DNA of 64,000 nt from Alphaproteobacteria bacterium (GCA_002690045.1 NZDE01000010.1:62001-126000); one strand, 5' to 3'. Positions 44,174 through 53,328 are shown, numbered from the stretch's first letter. A program made the numbers and translations. Notes: generated by a model from the sequence alone, not told the origin.

Positions 44174-44836
44174 TTAGCTATCTGTTTCTTCTTTACGGAT
44201 TGTGTAAAGCTGTTCTAATGCGCCTGCACGCTGTGCGAGGGATGGAATAACATTCGCCCCTGCACGGACAGCGCTAACATCGGCTATGGCATCTTGATAA
44301 TTGCCTTGCATAGCGAAGATAGATGCGCGGTTTAGTAGGGCGTGGTAGCGCCATACAGATTTTTTATCATCTATAAGGGCGGTAAGATCCGCTGTAAGCG
44401 CCGCGGTGTTTTCTTCATTAATGCCGTCCATGTCAATTTGGATGGTCATTAATTTGCCAAAATCTTTATAAAAACTTGGCGCAGAATTATCGTTTGCAAG
44501 CGTGTCATAAGCGGCGCGTGCGGCTGTTATATCATCATTTTCAAGCGCATCGCCTGCGATAAGAAGCTGTGCAATGACAGTACTTTTGCCTTTTGTTGTT
44601 TCGGCAAATCTCTTGAGGTCGGCGGCTTTATCTTCTGATGTTTCAAGGATGTTAAGCAGCGCTGTAGTCGCGCGTTCACTTGTGACGCGGTGGTAATATT
44701 CGTAGCCACTTTTAGCTGCAGTCATTAAAACAACCAAAACAAGTGCCGCAATTATATAGCTGCCATAGCTTTGCCAAATTTTGAGGATGCGCTCCTGTTT
44801 AAGGGCTTCATCAACTTCGTGCAAAATATCGCTCAT
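44174..44836 (-). CDS. YfgM-like tetratricopeptide membrane-anchored protein (SecYEG ancillary)
   Basis: A 220-residue protein with an N-terminal cytoplasmic segment, one membrane helix (about residues 26-46) and a periplasmic helical repeat domain, as in E. coli YfgM. YfgM binds the SecYEG translocon and chaperones substrates. The order with bamB 27 bases downstream supports the identification, since similarity in the TPR region is generic. It starts at ATG 44836 after AGGACG. Confidence 0.8.
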   Translation of the reverse strand: MSDILHEVDEALKQERILKIWQSYGSYIIAALVLVVLMTAAKSGYEYYHRVTSERATTALLNILETSEDKAADLKRFAETTKGKSTVIAQLLIAGDALENDDITAARAAYDTLANDNSAPSFYKDFGKLMTIQIDMDGINEENTAALTADLTALIDDKKSVWRYHALLNRASIFAMQGNYQDAIADVSAVRAGANVIPSLAQRAGALEQLYTIRKEETDS

Positions 44837-44937
44837 ATTCTAACGTCCTAAAAATCTTATTTATTTGGAATTAATTAGTAACGTATTGCACAGAGATTAC
44901 AAACAAATTCTGGCTTTTGGGTAGTGATAATTGTGGT

Positions 44938-45555
44938 TTAACTGATGCCCAGATGTGTGCGATATTTTGTTCTGTATTTTTTGACGATTTCAAAATCTTG
45001 CATTTCAGGGCCTTTTAAAGCCATCCATTCATGAACGGGCGTACCCGCTTTTATAAAATCTGTTTTTACATCAACCAGATAGTTGCGGGTGATGGTGTAT
45101 TTTTTAAGGCGTTCTAGGTCTTTATCCTGTGGCAAGAAGGTGTTGCGCGCCTGTGACATATTGTCGAAATTGTCTTTCAGTTTCACATCCGTGGAATCGC
45201 CGTTGAGGCTGCAGCGTTCAATGCTGTCGAAATAGAGCTCACCATCTTGGTGTGTGACGCCTTCAATCCCTTTGATGATGCGTTCGCTGAAGCCGAGCGT
45301 GCGTAAATCATCTAAAGTCCAATCCGTGTCTTCGACAACGTCATGTAATACGCCCATAATCATTTTTGCTTCGGAATCTGTGCTATAGCGCGAAACGCGT
45401 AGGAAGTGGTGGGCGTAATCGTGTCCTGATTTGTCCTTTATGTCGATCATAGACGCGGTGGCAATAAAACATGCCAGATTATATCCGGCTTCTAACAATT
45501 CGCCTTTCGCACGTTTTTCGGCGATGCGGTCTAAAATCTCTTGTTTGGTGAACAT
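44938..45555 (-). CDS. HD-domain phosphohydrolase-like protein
   Basis: A 205-residue protein with the HD metal motif HDVVEDTDWTLDDLRTLGF around residues 90-110 and an upstream HHFLR histidine cluster. The pattern is closest to the MazG/ppGpp-hydrolase-type (SpoT/RelA HD) proteins, but there is no synthetase domain. It probably hydrolyses a phosphorylated nucleotide. The gene is monocistronic between the yfgM-like gene and fabF. Confidence 0.75.
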   Translation of the reverse strand: MFTKQEILDRIAEKRAKGELLEAGYNLACFIATASMIDIKDKSGHDYAHHFLRVSRYSTDSEAKMIMGVLHDVVEDTDWTLDDLRTLGFSERIIKGIEGVTHQDGELYFDSIERCSLNGDSTDVKLKDNFDNMSQARNTFLPQDKDLERLKKYTITRNYLVDVKTDFIKAGTPVHEWMALKGPEMQDFEIVKKYRTKYRTHLGIS

Positions 45556-45625
45556 AAAAAACTCCCCCTATGTGTTTGGATAGGGGAAGTTTATAGAGTT
45601 TCTAATTTATGTCAATATTGGTTTT

Positions 45626-46900
45626 TTAATCGATCGCTTTAACAATCAATGACGCGTTCGTGCCGCCGAAGCCGAAGGAATTAGAAAGTGCGATATTTAC
45701 TTTCTTCTCTTTTGCTTTTAGTGGAACAAGGTCGATGCCTTCGCATTCTTCGGATACGTTATCAAGGTTTAGTGTCGGCGGGATAATGCCCGTGCTAAGT
45801 GTCTTGATGGTGTAAATCGCTTCAACCGCGCCTGCCGCGCCTAAAAGGTGACCAATGGCTGATTTGGTTGATGACATAGACACTTTATCTAGGTTGTTTG
45901 CGAACATGCGCTTAACGGCGCCGCATTCAATGCCATCACCTACAGGTGTCGATGTACCGTGTGCGTTGATGTAATCAACATCTTCTGGGTTAATGCCGGC
46001 ATTTCTGAGGGCGGCTTTCATGGCGCGGAAACCGCCATTACCATCAGGAGCCGGTGTAGTGATGTGGTGAGCGTCCCCAGACAGGCCGTAGCCAATGACT
46101 TCACCATAAATTTTCGCGCCGCGTTTCTTGGCGTGTTCGTATTCTTCCAGAATAACAACGCCTGCACCTTCGGCAATCACGAAACCGTCACGGTCACGGT
46201 CAAATGGGCGCGATGCAGTGCTTGGGCTTTCATTATATGATGTGCACAATGCGCGTGCGGCGGCGAAGGATGCAACGCCGATTGGGCATACTGCAGCTTC
46301 TGCGCCACCTGCAACCATGACGTCAGCATCGCCGAACATGATAAGGCGCGCTGCGTCGCCAATGGCATGTGTGCCTGTGGCACAGGCTGTAACCACCGAG
46401 TGGTTTGGGCCTTTATAGCCGTGTTTTATGGATACATGGCCAGATGCAAGATTAATTAGCATTGCAGGAACAGAGAAAGGTGATAAGCGACGTGGGCCGC
46501 GCTCTTTTAGTGTAATCGCTGTATTGTCAACGCTTTGTAGGCCGCCAATGCCTGAGCCAATCATGACGCCTGTACGTTCGGCTTCTTCTTCATTGCTTGG
46601 CTTCCAACCTGAATCGGCAATGGCTTGTTCAGCAGCAGCAATACCGTAGACGATAAATGGGTCGACTTTGCGCTGTTCTTTTGGGTCGAGGTATTTGTCT
46701 GCATCAAACGCGTTTTCAGGTGCGTCTTCTTCGCCGACTAATGGAACTTCGCCGGCAATATGTGATGCCATAATTTCTGGGTCAAATTGACGAATGCGAC
46801 GAATGCCCGATTTGCCTGCCGTAAGGGCGGCCCAGTTAGATTCTACGCCATCGCCAAGTGGAGATACCATACCCATGCCTGTAATTACAACGCGTCTCAT
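45626..46900 (-). CDS. fabF: 3-oxoacyl-[acyl-carrier-protein] synthase II (FabF)
   Basis: A 424-residue condensing enzyme. The catalytic triad is visible: Cys in VTACATGTHAIGDA, His in NAHGTSTPVGD and His in KSAIGHLLGAAGAVEA. It elongates acyl-ACP in type II fatty-acid synthesis. I use ATG 46900 with GAGGAT upstream rather than the ATG four codons earlier. acpP lies 120 bases upstream on the same strand. Confidence 0.97.
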   Translation of the reverse strand: MRRVVITGMGMVSPLGDGVESNWAALTAGKSGIRRIRQFDPEIMASHIAGEVPLVGEEDAPENAFDADKYLDPKEQRKVDPFIVYGIAAAEQAIADSGWKPSNEEEAERTGVMIGSGIGGLQSVDNTAITLKERGPRRLSPFSVPAMLINLASGHVSIKHGYKGPNHSVVTACATGTHAIGDAARLIMFGDADVMVAGGAEAAVCPIGVASFAAARALCTSYNESPSTASRPFDRDRDGFVIAEGAGVVILEEYEHAKKRGAKIYGEVIGYGLSGDAHHITTPAPDGNGGFRAMKAALRNAGINPEDVDYINAHGTSTPVGDGIECGAVKRMFANNLDKVSMSSTKSAIGHLLGAAGAVEAIYTIKTLSTGIIPPTLNLDNVSEECEGIDLVPLKAKEKKVNIALSNSFGFGGTNASLIVKAID

Positions 46901-46959
46901 GTCTATCCTCAAAATCTATATGGTTATGTTTTGAAATTAAAAAATGGATTTTAAACTAT

Positions 46960-46993
46960 AAAGGCGGCAAAACGCAACTGCGATGCCACCTTT
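46960..46993 (-). terminator. Hairpin between acpP and fabF
   Basis: AAAGGCGGCA (46960-46969) and TGCCACCTTT (46984-46993) form a 10-bp stem with one mismatch. The downstream T-tract is weak. It may attenuate rather than fully terminate, which would raise acpP relative to fabF. Confidence 0.4.
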
Positions 46994-47020
46994 ATATTAT
47001 GTTCATTTCTGTAGTTGCGA

Positions 47021-47257
47021 TTAAGCAGCTTCTTTTTGGATGAAGCTTACTGCGTCGCCAACAGTTTGAATTTTTTCAGCTGCGTCATCAGGAATAACAA
47101 CGTCAAAAGCTTCTTCAAATGCCATAACTAATTCAACTGTATCAAGAGAGTCTGCGCCAAGATCGTCAATAAAGCTTGCGCCTTCAACAACTTTGTCTTC
47201 TTCAACGCCAAGGTGTTCTACTACGATTTGTTTAACTTGGCTCAATACGTCACTCAT
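47021..47257 (-). CDS. acpP: Acyl carrier protein
   Basis: A 78-residue acidic protein with the phosphopantetheine Ser in [18 protein letters not shown], and ILSQVK/VVEHLG-type helix I. It carries growing fatty acyl chains between Fab enzymes. It starts at ATG 47257 after AAAAGGTAAG. Confidence 0.97.
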   Translation of the reverse strand: MSDVLSQVKQIVVEHLGVEEDKVVEGASFIDDLGADSLDTVELVMAFEEAFDVVIPDDAAEKIQTVGDAVSFIQKEAA

Positions 47258-47336
47258 GTTCTCTTACCTTTTATTAATTATCTAATTGTTCACCACACTC
47301 ATATCCGCATGGAATCGGATGCGAACATAATACGAG

Positions 47337-47364
47337 ATTTTAGCAAATGCAAGCATTTTTGCAA
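47337..47364 (-). promoter_or_regulatory. Candidate acpP promoter
   Basis: On the minus strand TTGCAA (47364-47359) and TAAAAT (47342-47337) are 16 bases apart, about 80 bases before the acpP start. It overlaps a small AAATGC/GCATTT inverted repeat. Confidence 0.35.
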
Positions 47365-47368
47365 GCGC

Positions 47369-48091
47369 TTAGGCTGACATCAAGTAAGACTTTGTTTTTT
47401 CTTGAATAATATCCCCAGATAATTGCATAAAATTATCGAAAATATGGTCGGCGCCTGCTTTTTTCAGTGCTAATTCTTCGGCTTTTTTATGGGCACCCAT
47501 AATGCAGCCTGTAAATGCATAAACACTAAATCCAGCGGCTTTTCCTGCCTCTGTACCAAGCGGTGTATCTTCGACAACTATGCATGCTTTGCCTTCATAA
47601 CCACATTTTTGAGCGGCATGCAGGAATAGCAATGGGCTTGGCTTAGGCTCTGCGACCATTGACGCGTTAAATATGCGCTCTTCGCTGAAATATTGCATTA
47701 AGTCGGCATGCATAAGCGATGCGATGACGTTGTTATATTCTCCGTTAGACGCAACACACATTTCAAAACGTCCGTCTTGTGACAATTTCTCAAGGCTTTC
47801 TTTTACGCCTGGGATAATTTTTTGGTGTTCTTTACGGTGCGTAACAATTTCTTGCATATAAGCGGCGGTGATTTCTTCGACGCTTGTATCAAGCTTATAT
47901 TCATCAATAAGGATTTGCGCGCTTTTGCTGATTTTCATGCCTTTGAACTCATGTTCAAGTTTTTCGGCATCGTAATGTTTAAGTTTATCTGAAATTTTAT
48001 GGAGTGCAGTGGCGTAACCAAAAGAGCTTAAATACTCTGTATTTACTAATGTGCCATCACAGTCGAATATTATAAGGGTTTTTTCTGTCAT
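47369..48091 (-). CDS. HAD-superfamily phosphatase (beta-phosphoglucomutase-like)
   Basis: A 240-residue HAD hydrolase. Motif I is IIFDCDGTLVNTEYL with the nucleophilic Asp, the conserved Ser/Asn lies in CVASNGEYN, and motif IV is CIVVEDTPLGTEAGKAAGF. The helical cap sits between motifs I and II. This subclass includes phosphoglycolate phosphatase and beta-phosphoglucomutase-like proteins, so the substrate is unclear. It starts at ATG 48091 after AAGGTAAG. Confidence 0.85.
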   Translation of the reverse strand: MTEKTLIIFDCDGTLVNTEYLSSFGYATALHKISDKLKHYDAEKLEHEFKGMKISKSAQILIDEYKLDTSVEEITAAYMQEIVTHRKEHQKIIPGVKESLEKLSQDGRFEMCVASNGEYNNVIASLMHADLMQYFSEERIFNASMVAEPKPSPLLFLHAAQKCGYEGKACIVVEDTPLGTEAGKAAGFSVYAFTGCIMGAHKKAEELALKKAGADHIFDNFMQLSGDIIQEKTKSYLMSA

Positions 48092-48133
48092 ACTTACCTT
48101 CTATTACTTATTTTTTTATATATATTTTGCGCC

Positions 48134-48145
48134 CATGTATACATG
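48134..48145. repeat. 12-bp palindrome CATGTATACATG
   Basis: A perfect palindrome in the divergent region between the HAD gene and the 48270 gene. It may be a regulator site or chance. Confidence 0.25.
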
Positions 48146-48269
48146 ACTATGTTAAATAGTTCAATATAATTATTTTGCAATGCAGTATTTCTACTATTCT
48201 GCATTGGGGAGAGTGGTATTGACATATTCTTTGTATTGCTTTTATATGGGCATATAATGGAGTAAAGTT

Positions 48270-49241
48270 ATGACAACAGATTTAAAAGCAGTATATACAT
48301 GGTGGCGCAATGAAGGGCAAGCTTTGGGTGCGGAGCGTAAAGACTTAGCGCTACAACGTTCGGCGCTACAAGCCGACTTGGATGCGCTGAATGATGAGAA
48401 GGCGGGCTATAACCCTTTTAAGTTCTTGAAAAACGCATGGCGCCGCGCGACGGAAGGCAGTAATCTTCAAGGGCAAATTAATGTTCTTAACGACAAGCAA
48501 GCAGATTTAGAGGCTAGCTTGCGTAATAAAGCTGATGCGCAGGCCGTAGAATTATTTTATGCATATTTGCAATCTAGCGCGGCTGATGCAGCGACCGTGT
48601 CTGCATATAATGATAATACAGCGGCCTTTGATGCGGCGAATAAAACTTATGCGGCATTAGAAAAAATTAATTCCAAAACAAATGACGTTTTACGCAAAGT
48701 TGATCGTGCGCGGTATGAGTGTGATGATGCGCAAGATTATGAAACTATGGATATGATCGGCAGTAACCCTGTCGTCTCTATAATTTCACATGGTGAAACG
48801 GAGGAGGCGGCAGAGTATCTTGCGGATGCTGTTGAAGCGATTAAGGATTATTCTGAATATATGGAGAAAGTCAAAGGCGAGCCATACATGGTTGAGGCGA
48901 ATATTGATATAGATGATATTCTTTCTACAGCAGAATGGGATTTATGGTTCGGTGTTTTTGACCTTGATGTGTTGAGTTTCTTTAGTAGCTGGCAAAATCA
49001 TACAAAGCTTGAAGAGGCTAAGACACAGTTAGAAGATGTAAAAGCACATATTGAGCCGATTAGTGAATCTTTATCTACGCGTATGAAGGCTAGCCGTGCG
49101 GAAAAATTATCTTATGAGGATAAAAATCGTGCGTTGTGTCGTGCTTATATTAATGGGCTAGAGCTGCCATCTGATATGCGGGCTTCATTGTCGCTTAATG
49201 TGCCTATATCCGGGGCGGTTGGCTCTGCACCGAGTATTTAA
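48270..49241 (+). CDS. Coiled-coil protein of unknown function (323 aa)
   Basis: A soluble, mostly helical protein. Residues about 15-60 and 65-110 look like two coiled-coil stretches (RKDLALQRSALQADLDALND and LQGQINVLNDKQADLEASLR). A Trp-rich acidic central block around residue 215-235 (STAEWDLWFGVFDLDVLSFF) precedes another coil (LEEAKTQLEDVKAHIEPI). No signal peptide is present. I recognise no family. It starts at ATG 48270 after GGAG and ends at a bidirectional terminator shared with rplI. Confidence 0.7.
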   Translation: MTTDLKAVYTWWRNEGQALGAERKDLALQRSALQADLDALNDEKAGYNPFKFLKNAWRRATEGSNLQGQINVLNDKQADLEASLRNKADAQAVELFYAYLQSSAADAATVSAYNDNTAAFDAANKTYAALEKINSKTNDVLRKVDRARYECDDAQDYETMDMIGSNPVVSIISHGETEEAAEYLADAVEAIKDYSEYMEKVKGEPYMVEANIDIDDILSTAEWDLWFGVFDLDVLSFFSSWQNHTKLEEAKTQLEDVKAHIEPISESLSTRMKASRAEKLSYEDKNRALCRAYINGLELPSDMRASLSLNVPISGAVGSAPSI

Positions 49242-49260
49242 CAATAAGGTCGCTATATAA

Positions 49261-49300
49261 AAAAACCGCGCCTTGGAGGGGATAAGGCGCGGTTAAACTT
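49261..49300. terminator. Bidirectional rho-independent terminator
   Basis: AACCGCGCCTT (49264-49274) and AAGGCGCGGTT (49284-49294) form a perfect 11-bp stem, with an A-tract before it and TTTT after. It ends both the 323-aa gene and the rpsF operon. Confidence 0.85.
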
Positions 49301-49321
49301 TTATATGTTAGCAAGATAGGA

Positions 49322-49984
49322 TTAAGCTTGCGCTGCTTCCTCTGTCGCTTCTTCAGCAGGTGCTTCAGCTTCAGCGGCTTCCGCTGCGGCTGCTGCTTTT
49401 TCAGCTTTTAGAGCTTCATCATCTAGAAGCTCTTCTTTTGCTGCATCGGCTGCGGCTGCTTGAACTTCTTCTGTTTCAGAAGCAATCAAGGCACGACCAA
49501 GTTTAGCTTGTTCTTTTGCTTCGTCTTCAGTACGTGCGATGTTCAATGTCACAGTCGCTTTAACTTCTGGGTGAAGCGCAATAACAACGTCAAACAAACC
49601 AATTTCTTTGAAGTTTTGGTTCATTTCAACTTGGCTGCGTTCAGCTTTAACGCTTGTTTCTGCTTCAACGGCATCTGTGATGTCGCGAGAGTTAACAGAG
49701 CCGTAAAGGTGACCAGCTTCTGACGCCGCGCGGATAAGGTTGATTGTCTTACCATCAATCTTTTTCGCAAGCTTAGATGCTTCGTCTGCTTTTTTCTTGT
49801 TGGCTGCTTCCAAAGTTGCTTTTTCAGCTTCGAAATATGCAATGTTACCTTTTGTTGCACGAAGCGCTTTGCCTTGTGGCAAAAGGAAGTTTCTTGCATA
49901 GCCAGGTTTAACTTTAACAACTTCGCCCATAAGGCCAAGCTTGTCTACTTTTTCCAATAGGATGACTTCTGTTGCTGTTGCCAT
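49322..49984 (-). CDS. rplI: 50S ribosomal protein L9 with an Ala/Glu-rich C-terminal extension
   Basis: A 220-residue protein. The N-terminal domain (EVILLEKVDKLGLMGEVVKV, then YARNFLLPQGKALRATKGN) is typical L9. Beyond about residue 150 lies a low-complexity Ala/Glu/Asp tail of some 60 residues, longer than in E. coli (149 residues). L9 binds 23S rRNA near L1. It is the third gene of rpsF-rpsR-rplI. It starts at ATG 49984 after AAAGGA. Confidence 0.96.
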   Translation of the reverse strand: MATATEVILLEKVDKLGLMGEVVKVKPGYARNFLLPQGKALRATKGNIAYFEAEKATLEAANKKKADEASKLAKKIDGKTINLIRAASEAGHLYGSVNSRDITDAVEAETSVKAERSQVEMNQNFKEIGLFDVVIALHPEVKATVTLNIARTEDEAKEQAKLGRALIASETEEVQAAAADAAKEELLDDEALKAEKAAAAAEAAEAEAPAEEATEEAAQA

Positions 49985-50003
49985 TATCGTAATCCTTTAC
50001 TTA

Positions 50004-50288
50004 TTAGTTTGATTGACGACGAGGCGCTTGGTGGTCACTTTCAATACGTACGTATGGAAGCAAAGCCATGTAACGTGCGTTTTTAACCGCTTTCGCCAAT
50101 TCGCGTTGTTTTTTTGCTGATACAGCTGTGATACGGCTTGGAACCATTTTACCACGTTCAGAAATGTATCGGCTTAATGTTTTAACATCTTTCCAGTCGA
50201 TTGCCTTTGCATCAGCGCCGCTGAATGGGCAAGTTTTTTTACGACGGAAGAATGGACGTTTTACTGTAGGTGCATCTGCTGCGCTCAT
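50004..50288 (-). CDS. rpsR: 30S ribosomal protein S18
   Basis: A 94-residue protein with [20 protein letters not shown] and the core [17 protein letters not shown]. The CPFS cysteine is conserved. S18 forms a heterodimer with S6. Its ATG at 50288 overlaps the rpsF stop region by one base, as in typical operons. Confidence 0.97.
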   Translation of the reverse strand: MSAADAPTVKRPFFRRKKTCPFSGADAKAIDWKDVKTLSRYISERGKMVPSRITAVSAKKQRELAKAVKNARYMALLPYVRIESDHQAPRRQSN

Positions 50289-50641
50289 TATGCTGCTTCC
50301 TTCTCATCTGAATTTTTGTTTTCGCCGCCAAGCATTACAGAAGCGCCTTCTGTTGGCTTCTCAAGGCGTGTTGTAAGGTAACGAAGAACGTCTTCGCTCA
50401 AACGCATGTTACGCTCAACTTCTTGTATAGCCGCTGACTCAACGTCTGATTCAATCAAAACGTAGTGGCCTTTACGGTTTTTGTTGATGCGGTATGCAAG
50501 TGTTCTTAAGCCCCAGTTCTCGGTCTTAAGTACTTTACCTTTAGCGTCTGTGATAATTTTAGAGTACTGCTCTGTCAGTTCTTCAACTTGCTGTGCGCTT
50601 AGTTCCTGACGTGCAATAAACACGGTTTCATAAATTGGCAT
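50288..50641 (-). CDS. rpsF: 30S ribosomal protein S6
   Basis: A 117-residue protein with the S6 pattern [38 protein letters not shown] and a C-terminal LEKP-plus-acidic tail. It heads the rpsF-rpsR-rplI transcript. The ATG at 50641 follows GAGAGGAGC. Its leader forms three successive hairpins (50663-50742). Confidence 0.97.
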   Translation of the reverse strand: MPIYETVFIARQELSAQQVEELTEQYSKIITDAKGKVLKTENWGLRTLAYRINKNRKGHYVLIESDVESAAIQEVERNMRLSEDVLRYLTTRLEKPTEGASVMLGGENKNSDEKEAA

Positions 50642-50662
50642 CGTTATGCTCCTCTCGGTTAA

Positions 50663-50742
50663 TGTAGGGCGTTTATGACCATCCTACAAAAGCTAGCCCA
50701 TCAATAGCTAGCGAGGTTAGTATATATCTCCGCACCATGCGG
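50663..50742 (-). promoter_or_regulatory. Structured 5' leader of rpsF
   Basis: Three consecutive hairpins lie upstream of rpsF: CCGCA/TGCGG (50730-50742), GCTAGC/GCTAGC (50692-50712) and TGTAGG/CCTACA (50663-50688). S6:S18 autoregulatory leaders are known in many bacteria. Whether this leader carries their conserved bulge is not resolved. Confidence 0.4.
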
Positions 50743-50841
50743 AAACGGTGTAGTTATAATGATTTCCCCGCGCGGGTCAAGGAAAATATTCGTTTTTTCG
50801 TTTATAAGGCGATATGCGGCGCGCGTTTTTGTTTTGGACAT

Positions 50842-50879
50842 AAAAAAACACCGTTAGATAGGCTCTGACGGTGTTTTTG
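50842..50879 (-). terminator. Rho-independent terminator of the 50897 gene
   Basis: AAACACCGT (50846-50854) and ACGGTGTTT (50868-50876) with T-tracts on both strands, downstream of the 304-aa minus-strand gene. Confidence 0.8.
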
Positions 50880-50896
50880 TGTTTATATATTGAAAC

Positions 50897-51811
50897 TTAA
50901 CGCTTTAAATTTGCGTATGCTTGTTTCTTTGCGTCACCCATAGCAACGGCGACTTGTGCTGCGTTACTTGGAACAAGACCTGCATTTACAACGGCATCTT
51001 CAAAGGCTTGTGCCAGTTTTTTGACGCCATTGCCGAATTTGCGGGCGTTTGTTTTGTCCGCTAGGTCAAATGCATTACCGTTTTCAGCAGCTTCAACAAC
51101 ATCACGTGTGAAAGCGAGGCCGTTAATCGCAACATCGGACAAATCATCTGGTGTGATGTTTGTTTTAATGTCATTGATGATGCTTGTTGCTGCATTTGGA
51201 TTAATTTTGCTGACGATATCCATTACAGCATCAACATATAAGTCTTGTGGCTTGTTTAATGCCGCGTCTTTGAATGCTGCAAGTAAGTCTTGTTCGCTGT
51301 TTAGGGACAAAATGTTGCGGCCCTCTTTTACGCGCGCAGGAATAGACTTGTTTACGTTGTTGTTTGCAACGTCCGCAAATGCTTTTAGGCCTTTTGGCAG
51401 GATTTTGCGCATAGCTTGATTAAGTGCAATTTCATCTGCCTCGCTCATTGATGCAGCTAGAGATTTGCTTAGTGCAATAGTTGATTTAATATTTTCGTCA
51501 TCTGCGCCTTGTGCGATGGATTCTTTGATGGCTTGCTTAACTTGGCTTTTATCGATCATTAGTGGTACAAAAGCAAGCATAGCCAGCATTGATGGGTCAA
51601 TGTTATCAAGCTGTGCGTGAAGCATTGCTGCGCCTTGCTTGATGTCATCTTTGTTTTCGTCTGTTAAGAGCGCGTCCAATACAGGAAGGATTGATGGTGC
51701 TGCACCAGCAATAACATCTGTAACATCGGCGCCAGAATTAATCATGGCCTGTAATGCTTTTGCTTGATCTTCAGCGTCTTGTTTGTATTTGTTGATTTGT
51801 TTTTTGTCCAT
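50897..51811 (-). CDS. Hypothetical helical protein (304 aa)
   Basis: I do not recognise this protein. It is entirely helical and hydrophilic with Ala-rich repeats (QAMINSGADVTDVIAGAAPS, then MLAMLAFVPLMIDKSQVKQA). It has no signal peptide or membrane helix. The ATG at 51811 follows GGGAGATC. It is flanked by its own terminators and is monocistronic. Composition is compatible with a scaffold or structural role, which is only a guess. Confidence 0.65.
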   Translation of the reverse strand: MDKKQINKYKQDAEDQAKALQAMINSGADVTDVIAGAAPSILPVLDALLTDENKDDIKQGAAMLHAQLDNIDPSMLAMLAFVPLMIDKSQVKQAIKESIAQGADDENIKSTIALSKSLAASMSEADEIALNQAMRKILPKGLKAFADVANNNVNKSIPARVKEGRNILSLNSEQDLLAAFKDAALNKPQDLYVDAVMDIVSKINPNAATSIINDIKTNITPDDLSDVAINGLAFTRDVVEAAENGNAFDLADKTNARKFGNGVKKLAQAFEDAVVNAGLVPSNAAQVAVAMGDAKKQAYANLKR

Positions 51812-51936
51812 AATGATCTCCCGAAATTATGATTGTGCAGTTAAGCTTGTGGGGCTTATCTGCGTTTTTTTTATAATAAATTTTACTATGCATAATTCGA
51901 TAAAGCATGATTGACCATAAGTCAACACTCATGCGC

Positions 51937-51972
51937 AAAAAGGCTAACAATTACAATATATTAGCCTTTTGT
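51937..51972 (-). terminator. Rho-independent terminator of the 52027 gene
   Basis: AAAAGGCTAA (51938-51947) and TTAGCCTTTT (51961-51970) form a perfect stem; the minus-strand T-tract is clear. Confidence 0.8.
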
Positions 51973-52026
51973 GTTATATGGCTTTTGCATTGTTGCATAA
52001 CAAAAATGATATTGTTTTCTGAATAA

Positions 52027-52311
52027 TTATTGCGGGTCTAAATCGAGTTTGCTTTCTTGCATCGCTTTTTCGACGATGAGAATCATGTCTTCTTCTGATC
52101 CGCCGGATTTTTCCCAATCTTTATAGATTTTGGCAAATTTTGCGGCTAAAGCCATGCCTTTGGCCATATCAATCATTGATATGTCATCGTTATCATTCTT
52201 TGATATGCGGGCTTCTAGGTCTGCTGCTTTATTAAAGGCATCAACGAGGCGTGGTTTGAATTTGTCTTTAAGGTGCTGTGGCACGTCATCATAAGTACGC
52301 TCATTACTCAT
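52027..52311 (-). CDS. Small hypothetical protein (94 aa)
   Basis: A 94-residue soluble helical protein (YDDVPQHLKDKFKPRLVDAF, then IDMAKGMALAAKFAKIYKDW). No family is recognisable. The ATG at 52311 has GGGAGA upstream. It lies just downstream of fabD on the same strand, with a hairpin between them, so it may be separately expressed. Confidence 0.6.
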   Translation of the reverse strand: MSNERTYDDVPQHLKDKFKPRLVDAFNKAADLEARISKNDNDDISMIDMAKGMALAAKFAKIYKDWEKSGGSEEDMILIVEKAMQESKLDLDPQ

Positions 52312-52346
52312 TTATTTTCTCCCTGTTTTATTGTCTTTATGTAAGA

Positions 52347-52372
52347 AGACCGCCGATCTGCTCGGCGGCCTT
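52347..52372 (-). terminator. Hairpin after fabD
   Basis: CCGCCGA (52350-52356) and TCGGCGG (52362-52368), extended by AAG/CTT with one mismatch. The minus-strand T-tract is interrupted (TCTTCTTAC). Confidence 0.55.
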
Positions 52373-52380
52373 AAAAAAGT

Positions 52381-53328
52381 TTATGCATTTAAAAATGCTT
52401 CAATTTGTTCTGGCGTACCAATCGACGTGCCGCCAATTTCTCTGTTGATGCGGCGTGTTAAGCCTGAAAGGACTTTGCCTGCACCAATTTCGATGATTTG
52501 TTCAATACCGTTATTCCCCATCCAAAGGACAGATTCACGCCAGCGTACGCGGCCAGTAATTTGCTGTACTAATAAATTGCGAATTTGTTCAGGGTCGTTT
52601 ACAGCTTCGGCGGTAACATTTTCAACAACAGGTACGCATGGCGCGTTCATGGCTGTTTCTTTTAATGCCGCTTCCATGCGTTCAGCTGCAGGGCCCATTA
52701 ATTGACAATGGAATGGCGCAGATACTGGCAGGGTTACCGCGCGTTTTGCACCTTGCGCGCTTGCGAGTTCAACGGCAATTGCGACCGCCCCTTTATGGCC
52801 TGATACAACGACTTGACCGTCGGCATTATCATTCGCCGCTTCGCAGACTTCACCATCTGCTTTGCTTGAGGCTTCATTGGCAATGCCTTCAACGGCAGCC
52901 ATATCAAGGCCAAGTATTGCGGCCATTGCGCCAACGCCGACAGGAACAGCAGCTTGCATAGATTGACCTCGTAGCTTAAGAAGCTTCGCAGTATCCGCCA
53001 ATGCGAATGTGCCAGCGGCTGTAAGAGCAGAATATTCACCCAATGAATGACCAGCGACAAATTTAGCGACATCAGCCAGTTTTATGCCGCCTTGCTTTTC
53101 AAGGACGCGCATAACGGCGATGGATACAGCCATTAATGCAGGCTGTGTGTTTTCAGTCAGGTTGAGGTCGCTTTCAGGACCTTCGCACATGATTTTGAAT
53201 AAATCTTGTGAAAGGGCGTCGTTGACTTCAGCAAAAACATCTTTCGCTTCGGTGAAGTTATCGGCTAAATCTTTGCCCATACCAATAAATTGAGACCCTT
53301 GTCCCGGAAATACAAATGCGCGTGCCAT
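52381..53328 (-). CDS. fabD: Malonyl-CoA:ACP transacylase (FabD)
   Basis: A 315-residue acyltransferase. FVFPGQGSQFIGMGKDLADN is the N-terminal signature, the catalytic Ser lies in GHSLGEYSALTAAG, and the His in APFHCQLMGPAAERM. It supplies malonyl-ACP for fatty-acid elongation. I use ATG 53328 with AAAGGAG upstream rather than the longer frame to 53424. The partner fabG is 6.7 kb away on the other strand, with the four-paralogue array between. Confidence 0.96.
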   Translation of the reverse strand: MARAFVFPGQGSQFIGMGKDLADNFTEAKDVFAEVNDALSQDLFKIMCEGPESDLNLTENTQPALMAVSIAVMRVLEKQGGIKLADVAKFVAGHSLGEYSALTAAGTFALADTAKLLKLRGQSMQAAVPVGVGAMAAILGLDMAAVEGIANEASSKADGEVCEAANDNADGQVVVSGHKGAVAIAVELASAQGAKRAVTLPVSAPFHCQLMGPAAERMEAALKETAMNAPCVPVVENVTAEAVNDPEQIRNLLVQQITGRVRWRESVLWMGNNGIEQIIEIGAGKVLSGLTRRINREIGGTSIGTPEQIEAFLNA

